This document shows, in pieces, positions 1 to 8,493 of a stretch of DNA of 31,909 nucleotides. The translations under genes were made by a program, and so were the position numbers. Position 1 is the first letter of the stretch. Each line of letters begins with the position of its first letter. Under the pieces are notes generated by a model. That model did not search any database. It was not told the DNA's origin and was given only the letters and a program-made list of their open reading frames with translations. The stretch comes from a virus. Location: the IMG/VR virus record IMGVR_UViG_3300032288_003058, positions 1 to 31,909 of that record; one strand, written 5' to 3'.

Positions 1-55
1 GCCTGACGCGCACCCCCGGAGGTATCGGCACCCCTTGCCGAGGCGGTGCCTAGCG

Positions 56-526
56 GTGGGCGCTCGAGGACCGAAGCCGTCGCTCCAGACGACCGACGGG
101 AAGCGGCGCCGATCCGAAGTCGCCGTGATCGGCGGCCTCGTCGACGTGCAGCCGCCCGACCATCTGCCGAGCTACGTGCAGGAGGTGTGGCGCGAGCTTG
201 TCGAGCCGCTGGCTGGCGCCGCGATCCTCGACCGCGTCGACGCGCCCGCGCTTGAGGCGATGAGTCGAGCTGTCGCCCGATGGCGAATGGCCGAGGCCGA
301 GGTCGACGCCGAGGGGATGTTCTGGGTCCTGCCGACCGGCCACAAACAGGCGCACCCAGGTATCGCCATTGCGCAGAAGGCTCAGGCCGAGTACCGCTCG
401 TGGTGCGCGAGGTTCGGATTGACGCCGAGCGACCGTGTCGGCCTGGGGATGGCGGTGATCCGCGGGAAGAGTTTGGCGCAGGATCTCGCCGACAAGATCG
501 GGCCGAGCCCGCGAGTGTCGGTGTGA
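56..526 (+). CDS. terS: Terminase small subunit, P27-like
   Basis: This is the DNA-recognition subunit of the packaging motor, which hands phage DNA to the large subunit. From the GTG at 56 the protein begins MGARGPKPS, the usual N-terminus of P27-family small terminases. A conserved core follows (P-x-HL around residue 34, then a helical region) and it ends with the family-like GLTPSDRVGL segment. The length of about 156 aa is normal. An alternative TTG start at 35 has a GGAGG at 18-22 with 12 nt spacing, so the start is uncertain. Its stop overlaps the next start (GTGTGA at 521-526), which implies translational coupling to the large subunit. The HNH gene at the right end of the window lies immediately upstream on a circular map, which is a common packaging arrangement. 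Confidence 0.85.
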   Translation: MGARGPKPSLQTTDGKRRRSEVAVIGGLVDVQPPDHLPSYVQEVWRELVEPLAGAAILDRVDAPALEAMSRAVARWRMAEAEVDAEGMFWVLPTGHKQAHPGIAIAQKAQAEYRSWCARFGLTPSDRVGLGMAVIRGKSLAQDLADKIGPSPRVSV

Positions 527-1998
527 ACACGCAGGGCCGACACGTGGCCGCATTCGCGGAGGCGTACTGTCGCCACACGAAGGGCCGATGGGCGGGGCAG
601 CCGGTCGTCTTTGAGCCGTGGCAGCAGGAGTTCATCGACGCCGCCTTCGAGCTTGACGAGCATGGCCGGCGGAAGGTGACGACGGCACTCCTCGGCGTAC
701 CGCGGAAGAATGGCAAGTCGGTCCTGGCTGCGACGCTTGCGCTCTACATGGCCGGCGCCGATGGCGAGCCTGGTGCCGAGGTGGTGCTGGCGGCGGGGTC
801 GCGTGACCAGGCGGCGATGGTGTTCGACCAGGCGCGCGCGTTTGTCGACACGAATCCCGAGCTCGGCGCGTACTTTGACGCGCAGCGCTTCGTCATCAAC
901 GGGCCCAACGCGAGCGTCATCAAGCGGATCGCCGCGGACGGGCGTCTTGCGCATGGCCTCAATAGCTCGACCGTCATCGTCGACGAGGCGCACAGCTTGA
1001 CGACGCCGCGGCAGGAGGAGATGTGGAACGCGCTGACGACGGGCTCGGGCGCCCGCGATCAGCCGCTCATCCTCGCGATCACGACGGCCGGCTACGACAA
1101 GAACACCGTCCTCGGGCGCCTCTACGACGAGGGCCTGCGCCTCGACGAGGTCGTGCGCCGGCCCGGTTTGACGATTGCGCGCGACACCGAGAGCGGATTC
1201 CTCATGTGGTGGTACGGCCTCGAGGAGGACGCGGACCCGACGGACGAGGCCGCGTGGATGACGTGCAACCCGGCATCGTGGATCACGCCCGAGGTCCTGC
1301 GGACTCAATGGGAGTCGCCGACGGTCGACGAGCTGGCGTTCCGTCGGCTGCACTTGAATCAATGGACGAAGACGCGCGACTCGTGGCTTCCGGCTGGTCT
1401 TTGGGATTCGCTGCGCAGCGACGAGGAGATCCCCGACGGCGCCGACGTGATCGTCGCCGTCGACGTCGGCCTCGTCCACGACTCCACGGCCGTCGCGGTT
1501 GCGCACCGCCTCGAGGACGGGCGGATCGTCGTGCGGGCGAAGGTGTGGGCCGCGCGTGACGATGCCGTCGCGCACGTGATCCTGCCCGGCGGCCGCGTCG
1601 ACCTCGAGGTCATCGAGACGCACATCGAGGCGCTCGCCGATCGGTACCAGGTCCGCGAGATCGTCTACGACCCGCGCTTCTTCGAGCGCTCCGCGCAGAC
1701 GCTCTCGGCGAGTGGCCTGACGACCGCTCCCGTCGACCAGTCCAGTCGTCGGATGTTGGAGGCGTATGCCGACTTTTATCTGGCCTGCCAAGACGGTCGC
1801 GTCACGCATGACGGCGACCAGGTCCTTGGCCGTCACGTCGAGTCCGTGATCGGCGTGATGACGGAGAAGGGGTGGAAGATCAGCCGCCTCCGCTTGCAAC
1901 GCATTGACGCTGCGGTGGCTGCGGCTATGGCGGTGTGGCGTGCCGGCCTGGACGTCACGACCGATTACGTCCTCAGCTGGGATGAGGTTGACGCGTGA
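523..1998 (+). CDS. terL: Terminase large subunit (ATPase and nuclease)
   Basis: This is the packaging motor ATPase with headful or cos-cleaving nuclease activity. The Walker A motif GVPRKNGKS is at residues 58-66 and Walker B TVIVDEAH at 150-157. The C-terminal RNase H-like nuclease starts at VAVDVGLVHD (D314), followed by IVYDPRFF and a final RIDAAVAAAMA helix typical of the family. The GTG start at 523 overlaps the small-subunit stop. The frame stays open upstream to 280, but that stretch is antisense-like and overlaps terS. At 491 aa it has full family length. It is coupled downstream by a GTGA overlap to the oxidoreductase gene, so the cargo genes share the late transcript. Confidence 0.95.
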   Translation: MNTQGRHVAAFAEAYCRHTKGRWAGQPVVFEPWQQEFIDAAFELDEHGRRKVTTALLGVPRKNGKSVLAATLALYMAGADGEPGAEVVLAAGSRDQAAMVFDQARAFVDTNPELGAYFDAQRFVINGPNASVIKRIAADGRLAHGLNSSTVIVDEAHSLTTPRQEEMWNALTTGSGARDQPLILAITTAGYDKNTVLGRLYDEGLRLDEVVRRPGLTIARDTESGFLMWWYGLEEDADPTDEAAWMTCNPASWITPEVLRTQWESPTVDELAFRRLHLNQWTKTRDSWLPAGLWDSLRSDEEIPDGADVIVAVDVGLVHDSTAVAVAHRLEDGRIVVRAKVWAARDDAVAHVILPGGRVDLEVIETHIEALADRYQVREIVYDPRFFERSAQTLSASGLTTAPVDQSSRRMLEAYADFYLACQDGRVTHDGDQVLGRHVESVIGVMTEKGWKISRLRLQRIDAAVAAAMAVWRAGLDVTTDYVLSWDEVDA

Positions 1999-2879
1999 CG
2001 CGCGTGGTTCTCTGTGGCGCTGGCCGCTTCGGGATGATTTACCTGCGGCGCGTCCTGGAGCATCCTAGCCTTGAGCTGGTTGGCGTCGTTGAGCTCGGCG
2101 AGCGACACGAGGCCGTCAGAGAGGCTGGCGTGCGTCCGTTCGACACGCTTTCGGAGGCGATTGACGTGACGCACCCGACGCTGGTGATCGTCGCGACGCC
2201 GCCCGAGAAGCACGCCGTCTTAGGCGTCTACGCGCTCAATCGTTTCTGTCATGTCTTTATGGCGAAGCCTGGCGCGCTCGGCATCGACCAGGCGGAACGC
2301 CTTGTGGCGACGGCCTACCAGCGGCACCGTACGCTCACGGTCGACTACACGCCGACGGAGTCGCCGGCGTGGAAGCGGATATGTGACGCGTGCGCCGCGT
2401 CGAAGCTGGTGACTGTGCGGATGACGCGCCGCGCCCGCGACCGCTATCAGGACTGCGGCGCGCTCTGGGACCTGGCACCCCATGACGTCGCGTTGGCGTT
2501 GAGTTTGCAGCCCGACGACGAGGTAACCGGAGTGTCGGCGCGCGGCTGGTGGGCGCCAACGAATGACGAGCCCGTCGGCGCGTATCTCGTCCTCGAGCAC
2601 GCGTCGGGCCGGTCGACCCGGATTGAGGTGGAGTGGACGGCTGCTCAGGCCGAGCGTCGCGTCGAGATCATGGCCGCGAGCGGGCACCTCGTCTGGGACC
2701 AACTCACCGAGCCCATCGCCAAGCCCGACAACGTCACACGCTGCATCGACCGCGCTCTTCGCAACATCCGCAGCGGCGAGGACGACACGAGTCGGTTCCT
2801 TGAGGTGACGCGCATTCTCGATTCGGCCGAGGCGTCGATGTACGCCGACTACACGTGGCCCGGAGCCGTGGCCGCCTAA
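1995..2879 (+). CDS. Gfo/Idh/MocA-family oxidoreductase (GnnA/WlbA-like)
   Basis: This is a probable NAD(P)-dependent sugar or nucleotide-sugar dehydrogenase. The Rossmann motif GAGRFG is at residues 8-13. The family EKP motif is present as AKP, with K91 retained and the usual Glu replaced by Ala. The WDLAPHDVAL segment (H163, D164) matches the catalytic Asp/His region of nucleotide-sugar members such as GnnA and WlbA. At 294 aa it is slightly short for the family (about 330). The GTG start overlaps the terL stop. The next gene is an LpxA-like acyltransferase. In bacteria GnnA oxidises the 3-OH of UDP-GlcNAc ahead of transamination and N-acylation by LpxA, but no aminotransferase is visible here. 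Substrate and partner are inference. Confidence 0.85.
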   Translation: MTRVVLCGAGRFGMIYLRRVLEHPSLELVGVVELGERHEAVREAGVRPFDTLSEAIDVTHPTLVIVATPPEKHAVLGVYALNRFCHVFMAKPGALGIDQAERLVATAYQRHRTLTVDYTPTESPAWKRICDACAASKLVTVRMTRRARDRYQDCGALWDLAPHDVALALSLQPDDEVTGVSARGWWAPTNDEPVGAYLVLEHASGRSTRIEVEWTAAQAERRVEIMAASGHLVWDQLTEPIAKPDNVTRCIDRALRNIRSGEDDTSRFLEVTRILDSAEASMYADYTWPGAVAA

Positions 2880-2894
2880 CGAGGAGGAGACAAG

Positions 2895-3563
2895 ATGGTT
2901 CACGACACCGTCGTGATCGAAGAAGCGATGGGACGCGTCCAGATCGCGCCCAGCGCCGTCGTCGCGCCGTACGCGGTCATTGCCGGCCCGTGCGTGATTG
3001 GTCCTGACGCGTACGTGGGCGCGCACGCCGTGATCGGCGCAGCGGCCCAGCATCACGGCACGTGGCCGGCGCCCTTGTCGGGCGAGGAGCGCGCGGCGGG
3101 CGTGGTGATTGAGCAGGGCGCGTGCGTGCGCGAGTACGTGACCGTCCACCAGGGCGTCCTCGGAGAGACGGTGGTGGGAGCGCATTCGCTGGTCATGGCG
3201 TACTCGCACGTCTCGCACGACTCGCGGCTTGGCGAGCACGTGACGCTGGCGACCGGCACGACGCTCGGCGGTTTCACCAGCATCGGCTCTTATGCGACGT
3301 TCGGGCAGAGCGTGGTGACGCACCCGTGGGCGCTGATCGGTGGCGGCAGCATGATCGGCCTGAACTCCAGCGTCATCCGTGATGTTGACCCGTTCGACAA
3401 GGTGGCCGGCTGCCCCGCCAAGAGCATCGGCACTAATCGCGACCGCTTCACCGACAAGCTCGTCACGCAACGCATCGTCGACGAGTACGCCCGCTTGGCG
3501 CGTGACCGCGCAGATGCGCGTGCCGCGTTTTACCTCCTCGCCGATCACACGGATGCCGCATGA
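2895..3563 (+). CDS. LpxA-type left-handed beta-helix acyltransferase
   Basis: This is a probable O- or N-acyltransferase acting on a nucleotide sugar. Hexapeptide repeats run from about residue 18 to 178. LpxA-specific segments are visible: VREYVTVHQG (residues 78-87), HVSHD (H105, H108; H108 aligns with the catalytic His of LpxA), VTHPWALIGG with H143, and GCPAKSIG before the helical tail. It is 222 aa against about 260 for LpxA, with a shortened C-terminal helical domain. The start is clear: GAGGAGGAGA lies 5 nt before the ATG. A Gram-positive host would have no lipid A, so the acceptor is probably another sugar. The gene overlaps the glycosyltransferase by ATGA. Confidence 0.88.
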   Translation: MVHDTVVIEEAMGRVQIAPSAVVAPYAVIAGPCVIGPDAYVGAHAVIGAAAQHHGTWPAPLSGEERAAGVVIEQGACVREYVTVHQGVLGETVVGAHSLVMAYSHVSHDSRLGEHVTLATGTTLGGFTSIGSYATFGQSVVTHPWALIGGGSMIGLNSSVIRDVDPFDKVAGCPAKSIGTNRDRFTDKLVTQRIVDEYARLARDRADARAAFYLLADHTDAA

Positions 3564-4336
3564 AAATCCACGCCCTTATGAGTTGGTACAACGAGTCGCC
3601 GACGTTCCTGGCGTCGGCCGTCGCGTCAATCGCGCCGCACGTCGACCACGTCGTCGCCGTTGACGGCGCGTACGCGCTGTTCCCGGACGCGCAGCCGCGC
3701 AGCGACCGCCTCGAGGCCGAGACGATCCAAGCGATCTGCGACGGCGCCGGAATCTCCTGCACCATCCACCGCCCGGCCGAGACGTGGCGCGGCAACGAGG
3801 TCGAGAAGCGCAATCAGCTCTTCAAGATCGCCAGCGCGTTCTCCGAACCGTTCGTCGACTGGTACTGGATTCTCGACGCGGACTGCATCGTCACCGAGAC
3901 GCCATCAAATCTTCGCGGCAAGCTCAAGGCCGCAGAGGAGTGGAGCGTCGACGTCGCCCTGTGGGAGCGCCGCGACCACATCGGCGACTACCCGGACGTT
4001 GCCCGCGCGATGCCGTTGCCGACGCATAGCGCAGTACCAAACACGTGTCTTTTCCGGGTGTTGAAGGACATGCAGGTCGTCGGGACGCACTACGTGTACG
4101 GCGGGTTCCGCCCGGATGGCGAGTGGGTCTATGCGTGGGCGCCGCACATGATGAATCCGCAGCCGGTACTGAAAATGCCAGAAATCCGCGTAGAGCATCG
4201 GTCAATATACAGAGACAAGTACCGGCGAGACTTGAGCCAGACGTACTACAAAACACGCGACCAACTTGGTATCGAGCGCGTATTGCCAAGAAACGCAAAT
4301 GGGGAGCTGGGCACCATCAAGGTAGAGCGCTCGTGA
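3560..4336 (+). CDS. GT-A-type glycosyltransferase
   Basis: This is a probable sugar transferase. The N-terminal strand MKIHALMSWYNE and VVAVDGAYALF (residues 31-41) resemble the nucleotide-binding part of GT2-like proteins. WILDADC gives a DxD motif at D106 and D108 for metal and donor binding. The segment WRGNEVEKRNQLF (residues 76-88) is like that of phage-borne GTs. At 258 aa it is a single-domain, cytosolic enzyme with no membrane segments. The ATG overlaps the acyltransferase stop (ATGA). The last 170 nt (about 4160-4330) are visibly richer in A/T than the surroundings, suggesting a mosaic end. Likely targets are a virion protein or a host surface sugar; this is inferred from the late-operon position only. 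Confidence 0.85.
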   Translation: MKIHALMSWYNESPTFLASAVASIAPHVDHVVAVDGAYALFPDAQPRSDRLEAETIQAICDGAGISCTIHRPAETWRGNEVEKRNQLFKIASAFSEPFVDWYWILDADCIVTETPSNLRGKLKAAEEWSVDVALWERRDHIGDYPDVARAMPLPTHSAVPNTCLFRVLKDMQVVGTHYVYGGFRPDGEWVYAWAPHMMNPQPVLKMPEIRVEHRSIYRDKYRRDLSQTYYKTRDQLGIERVLPRNANGELGTIKVERS

Positions 4337-4554
4337 TGTGGTGGAAAAAGAAGCGCCTGGTCCGCGTCCACCTGTGCGGTGACGAACCGAGCATCGAGGG
4401 CGTATTCGTGGGCCGCACGGACGGTCACTACCGCCTCGAGCAGGCCAGCGTGATCGAATCCGCCGAGCGTTCGCACGCGCTCGAGGGGTGGGTGCTGGTG
4501 CCCGCGCGGAAGGTCGCGTTCGTGCAGGTCCTCGTCGAAGGCCGCGCGTCGTGA
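4336..4554 (+). CDS. Small conserved-type protein upstream of portal
   Basis: A 72 aa protein beginning MWWKKKRLVRVHL, with a predicted beta-rich body and no catalytic motif or membrane segment. It starts on the ATG that overlaps the glycosyltransferase stop (TGATG) and ends with a GTGA overlap into the portal gene. This places it between terminase and portal, where many actinophages carry a short protein of similar start and size. Its role is not known to me; a head-assembly accessory is possible from position alone. Confidence 0.8.
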   Translation: MWWKKKRLVRVHLCGDEPSIEGVFVGRTDGHYRLEQASVIESAERSHALEGWVLVPARKVAFVQVLVEGRAS

Positions 4555-5759
4555 TCCTCAAGACGATCCGCGGCGGACAGGCCGAGCTGCGCATGGCCGA
4601 GTACGGCTCGAGCGCGATTCCGGTGCCGAGCGCCAACTTCTATGCATACACGGGTCGCAATGTCACGACTGAAGCCGCGTATGGGATGCCGGCCGTGTCG
4701 GCAGCGATTCGTGTCGTGTCGGAAACCATCGCGAGTCTGCCGATGCTGGTGTACCGCGACAAGGAGCGCGCCGCCGACTCGTGGCAGTACCAGCTGCTCC
4801 GCAACCGGCCGAACGCTGAGCAAGACCCGTTCCAGTTCTTCTGCGACATCAACGTCAGCATCGAAGCGTCGGGTAACGCGTTCATCCAGAAGACGAAGCT
4901 CCGCGGCCGCGTCGTCGAGCTGCACGTCATCAATCCCGACATGGTCCGCGTCCGCCGCGACCGCGAGACGCATGAGAAGCGCTTCGACATCATCGTCGAC
5001 CAGCAGCAGATCCGCGACCTCACCAGCGCCGACATCCTGCACATCCGCGGATGGGGCCCGCCCGGCAGCCTCGTCGGCTTCTCGCCGATTAGCCTGCACC
5101 GCAACGTACTCGGCAACGCGCTCGCCCTGCACGAGTGGACCGGCCGGTACTGGTCCAACGATGCATCGCCCGGAATGGTCCTGAAGGTTCCCGGCCAGGT
5201 CAGCGCGCAGCAGGCCAAGACGATCCTTGACACGTGGAGCGCGAATCACGGTGGCCTGCATAACGCGCACCGCCCCGCAATCCTCGCCGGCGGCGCCGAA
5301 ATCCAGACCATCCCGTTCTCGTTTGAGGACTCGTCGTACATCGAGCAGATGCGCCTCAGCGTCCTAGAGGTCTGCCGGATCTTCCGCATCCCGGCCTGGA
5401 CGGTCAGCGTCGACCAGTCGAACCTGCCCGGCCAGAACCCCGAGCAGGACTCGCTGCGGTTTCTGATCTACAGCTTGGGCCCGCGGATTAGTCGCATTGA
5501 GCAGGCGCTCGCGCACGACGCGGACCTCTTCGGCGGCAGTGATCTGTACCCGGAGATGCTGGCCGACAGCCTGCTCCGCCCGGACACGCAGACCCGCTAC
5601 GACGCGATCCTCAAGGCCCGCCAGGGCGGTTGGCTGACCGTCAACGAGGCGCGCGCCATTGAGAACTACGCGCCGGTCGAGAACGGCGACACCGTGCAGG
5701 TCACGCCCGTCGGCGGCGCCCCGAACTTGCAACCGCAAAACGAGCTGGCCAATGGCTGA
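4551..5759 (+). CDS. Portal protein, HK97 type
   Basis: This forms the dodecameric portal ring at the unique capsid vertex through which DNA is packaged and to which the neck attaches. It is 402 aa. Family features in order: an N-terminal segment VSAAIRVVSETIASLPMLVY, PNAEQDPFQF, EASGNAFI, the LHIRGW segment with GFSPI, then the SVLEVCRIFRIPAW and NLPGQNPEQDSLRF region near residues 265-310. A C-terminal region after SLLRPD ends with the GGWLTVNEARAIEN motif common in HK97 portals. The GTG start at 4551 overlaps the preceding stop. An ATG at 4593 is an alternative. The stop overlaps the protease ATG at 5752. Confidence 0.93.
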   Translation: MILKTIRGGQAELRMAEYGSSAIPVPSANFYAYTGRNVTTEAAYGMPAVSAAIRVVSETIASLPMLVYRDKERAADSWQYQLLRNRPNAEQDPFQFFCDINVSIEASGNAFIQKTKLRGRVVELHVINPDMVRVRRDRETHEKRFDIIVDQQQIRDLTSADILHIRGWGPPGSLVGFSPISLHRNVLGNALALHEWTGRYWSNDASPGMVLKVPGQVSAQQAKTILDTWSANHGGLHNAHRPAILAGGAEIQTIPFSFEDSSYIEQMRLSVLEVCRIFRIPAWTVSVDQSNLPGQNPEQDSLRFLIYSLGPRISRIEQALAHDADLFGGSDLYPEMLADSLLRPDTQTRYDAILKARQGGWLTVNEARAIENYAPVENGDTVQVTPVGGAPNLQPQNELANG

Positions 5760-6942
5760 TCTGCGCGTCACCGCGACCATCGCCGCCGCGGCACAGAAGG
5801 GCCTCGAGCTGCACGAGGAAGGCAAGAGCGGCGACGGCCTCGTCCCGGCCACCGTCCGCGACGCGCGCCGAATGGCAACCGGCGAGGCCCTGTCTGAGGC
5901 GAAGGTTCGGCGGATGCCGGGCTGGTTTGCGCGGCACGAAACTGACAAGACGCCTGGCTGGGACGAGCCGGGCAATGAGACGCCCGGGTATGTGGCGTGG
6001 CTCCTCTGGGGAGGTGACACAGCCCGCTCCTGGGCTGAACGCAAAGTGAACGAACTCGACGCAGAGCAGGACGAGCGAGCGCTCACGCCTGCCGACACCA
6101 CCGCGCCCGCCGATGAGGCCGAAGAGCGCGGCATGGCCGTCCACGTGAACGTCATGGTCATGAAGGACGACTACGAGGACGAAGCCGAAGAGGACGACGC
6201 GGAGGAGCCCGAAGAGGACACCGAAGCCGACGCTACGTCCGAAGCTGATGACGAGGAGGATGCTCCCGTCGAGCGGTCCTACAGTCCCGTCCGCATCCAG
6301 TACCGCTCCAGCGGCGCCGGCAAGACGTACCGCGTCATCCAAGGCTACGTCGCCCGCACGAACAGCATGAGCGAGGACCTCGGCGGCTTCCGCGAGATCA
6401 TCGCGCCCGGCGCATTCCGCACCGCCCTCCGCAACGCCGACGGCTCGCCGAAGGATGTGCGGCTGCTCTACTCGCACAACGTCGAGGCCGTTCTCGCCCG
6501 GACGGGCGTGAACATGGAGCTTGAGGAGGACGAGCTCGGCCTCCGCATGTGGGCGCGCGTTGACATGAGCGATCCCGACGTCGCGCGCGTCGCGTCGAAG
6601 ATGGAGCAGGGCCTCGTCGACGCCGCCTCGTTTGGTTTCACCGTCGCGTCGGATGACTGGCAGGACACGCCTGCCTATCCGATTCGCACCATTCGGCAGA
6701 TCGACACGCTTTTCGAGGTGACGATCTGCGCGTGGCCGGCCTATCCGGCTACCCGCGTCTCTATCATGGATGACGCAATCCGAAGTGGTCGCCTCCCCAC
6801 GGGAGGGGCCGCCCGCACCGCACCAGACCTGGTGGGTGTTTCGTCGCGAGATGCACTCTCGGGCACGGGCACACTCAGCGCCGCCGCATGGCAGGCGCGT
6901 CTGTCCCTCCGAAAAACCCAGAGCAAGAGGTTCCTACCATGA
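5752..6942 (+). CDS. Prohead protease with extra N-terminal domain
   Basis: This is a HK97/S78-type maturation protease that would cleave the capsid protein delta domain during head assembly. The C-terminal half (about residues 185-345) is the protease: YSHNVEAVLAR supplies the His (H242) and ASFGFTV the Ser nucleophile (S293). The N-terminal ~105 residues form a separate domain with KVRRMPGWFARHE, DK, W, and YVAWLLWGGDTARSWA, known as a stand-alone or fused domain in many phage structural proteins. A very acidic Asp/Glu linker (about residues 140-180) joins the two. At 396 aa it is about twice the usual protease length. The stop overlaps the capsid ATG (ATGA at 6939-6942). Confidence 0.88.
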   Translation: MADLRVTATIAAAAQKGLELHEEGKSGDGLVPATVRDARRMATGEALSEAKVRRMPGWFARHETDKTPGWDEPGNETPGYVAWLLWGGDTARSWAERKVNELDAEQDERALTPADTTAPADEAEERGMAVHVNVMVMKDDYEDEAEEDDAEEPEEDTEADATSEADDEEDAPVERSYSPVRIQYRSSGAGKTYRVIQGYVARTNSMSEDLGGFREIIAPGAFRTALRNADGSPKDVRLLYSHNVEAVLARTGVNMELEEDELGLRMWARVDMSDPDVARVASKMEQGLVDAASFGFTVASDDWQDTPAYPIRTIRQIDTLFEVTICAWPAYPATRVSIMDDAIRSGRLPTGGAARTAPDLVGVSSRDALSGTGTLSAAAWQARLSLRKTQSKRFLP

Positions 6943-8219
6943 GCGACAAGCTCACCGAGGCTCGCGAGGCGCTGAACGGCGCCCTCGACGAGTTCGAGTC
7001 GGCCGTCGAGGCCGTCTCCAATCCGTCCGCCGACGCGGACGTCACCGCGCTCGAGGAGCGCTGCACGAAGGCCGAGGCCGAGGTCGAGCGCCGCACGAAG
7101 ATCGTGTCGGACCTCGAGCGCATCGCCGAGGCCCGCAAGGCGTCGCCGGTCCTGCCGGTCGCCGAGGAGCGCTCGCGCATCGAGGTCGTCCGCGAGGAGG
7201 CCACGTACCGGCCCGACGCCGGCACGTCCTTCTTCCGCGACCTGGCCCTCATGTCGCGCGACCCCGAGGCCGCCGAGCGCCTCCGCCGCCACAACGCCGA
7301 GACGCGCGACGTCTCCTCGGCGTCGAACGGCTTCATCCCGCCCGTCTACCTCGGCAGCCTCGCCGCTGAGGTGAACCGGCCCGGCCGCCCGCTGGCCGAC
7401 GCGCTGCCGAAGGCCGCGCTGCCGCAGACCGGCACGTCGTTCACCGTCCCGCGCCTCGCGACCGGCACTACCGTCGCCGCGCAGACCGACGGCGGCACCG
7501 TGTCCGAGACGGACGCGACGACCGACACGGTCACCACGTACGTCCGCACCATCGCGGGCCAGCAGGACATCTCGCAGCAGCTCCTCGACCGCTCCGACCC
7601 GGCGTTCGACGCGGTCATCTTCCGCGACCTCGTCAAGGCGTACGACGCGGAGCTCGACCGCCAGCTGCTCGCCGGCCAGTCGGCCAGCAACGAGCACGTC
7701 GGCATCGCGAACGTGTCCAGCATCAACACGGTCACGTACACCTCGTCGACCCCGACGGGCGCCGAGCTGCTGCCGAAGATCTACGACGCGATCCAGAAGG
7801 TCGCCTCGAGCCGGTACGCGTACCCGGACATGATCGTCATGCACCCGCGCCGCGCCGCCGCGCTCGCCGCGTCGCTCGGCTCGCAGTTCCCGATCTTCCA
7901 GCAGGGCGGCCTCTACCAGGCGGCCGGCCAGCAGGACAAGGGCTTCGTCGGCACCGTCGCCGGCCTGCCCGTGATCGTCGACGCGAACGTCACGACGACC
8001 GCCGGCACCGGCACGAACCAGGACAGCATCTTCGTCATCTACTCCGAGGACCTCGTCCTCATGGAGGGCGAGATGCGGTTCCGCAGCCTCGAGGCGCCGC
8101 TGTCCGAGACGCTCGAGGTGCGCCTCCAGGCGTTCGGCTACTCGGCGTTCCTGTCGGGTCGCTACCCGAAGGGCATCGCGGCCATCAACGGCACCGGCCT
8201 CGCGACCCCGGCGTTCTAG
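6939..8219 (+). CDS. Major capsid protein, HK97 fold
   Basis: This is the shell protein of the icosahedral head. Residues 1-70 are a charged coiled coil (the delta or scaffolding domain), followed by a linker to about residue 120. The mature HK97 domain then begins (SSASNGFIPPVYLGSLAAEV, SFTVPRLATGTT, QQDISQQLLDRSDP, YPDMIVMHPRRAAAL, AGLPVIVDANV). It is 426 aa. No separate scaffold gene is present, consistent with the fused N-terminal domain being removed by the upstream protease. It starts by ATGA overlap with the protease gene. It is followed by a strong hairpin, as expected for the most highly expressed gene. Confidence 0.95.
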   Translation: MSDKLTEAREALNGALDEFESAVEAVSNPSADADVTALEERCTKAEAEVERRTKIVSDLERIAEARKASPVLPVAEERSRIEVVREEATYRPDAGTSFFRDLALMSRDPEAAERLRRHNAETRDVSSASNGFIPPVYLGSLAAEVNRPGRPLADALPKAALPQTGTSFTVPRLATGTTVAAQTDGGTVSETDATTDTVTTYVRTIAGQQDISQQLLDRSDPAFDAVIFRDLVKAYDAELDRQLLAGQSASNEHVGIANVSSINTVTYTSSTPTGAELLPKIYDAIQKVASSRYAYPDMIVMHPRRAAALAASLGSQFPIFQQGGLYQAAGQQDKGFVGTVAGLPVIVDANVTTTAGTGTNQDSIFVIYSEDLVLMEGEMRFRSLEAPLSETLEVRLQAFGYSAFLSGRYPKGIAAINGTGLATPAF

Positions 8220-8239
8220 TCCACGCGACTAACCCGGAC

Positions 8240-8274
8240 GCTCCCCACCCGCGCACACTCGGCGGGTGGGGAGC
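8240..8274 (+). terminator. Strong hairpin after capsid gene
   Basis: A perfect 13-bp stem (GCTCCCCACCCGC with GCGGGTGGGGAGC) encloses a 9-nt loop. It lies 20 nt after the capsid stop. No U-tract follows, so it may be a partial terminator or an mRNA 3'-end stabiliser that lowers expression of downstream genes relative to capsid. Confidence 0.7.
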
Positions 8275-8298
8275 ACCCCACCTGGAGCACCTGACCCG

Positions 8299-8493
8299 AT
8301 GACCAACGAACAGCGAGCCACACAGATCCGCGCGCTCCTCGACGAGCGTCGCGGTCACGTGCTCTACAACCGGCCCGACCGGGTCAAGGACGTCGACGAT
8401 CAGCTGCGCCTGCTCGGCCACGAAGCCGCGCCGCGCGCCAGGCGCTCCGAGAAGCGGCCCCGCGACGCGCAGCCGGTGATGGAGACGCGCTAG
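8299..8493 (+). CDS. Small hypothetical head protein
   Basis: A 64 aa, helical, charged protein (MTNEQRATQIRALLDERRG start, then a basic tail RARRSEKRPRD). The ATG at 8299 follows a weak GGAG. The ORF could open earlier at 8266, but that would run into the hairpin. It sits between capsid and the first connector, a position where actinophages often carry a similar short protein. I see no motif that gives a function. Confidence 0.75.
   Translation: MTNEQRATQIRALLDERRGHVLYNRPDRVKDVDDQLRLLGHEAAPRARRSEKRPRDAQPVMETR

Noticed and set aside
280-522. N-terminal extension of the large terminase
   Set aside because: It overlaps terS in another frame and has shadow-like Arg/Gly composition; GTG 523 gives the normal N-terminus by stop-start overlap.
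382-1899. 505-codon minus-strand frame opposite terL
   Set aside because: Arg/Asp/Val-rich shadow without domains, opposite a well-supported terminase gene.
2220-3548. 442-codon minus-strand frame opposite the oxidoreductase and acyltransferase
   Set aside because: Shadow frame of low complexity; both plus-strand genes have clear motifs.
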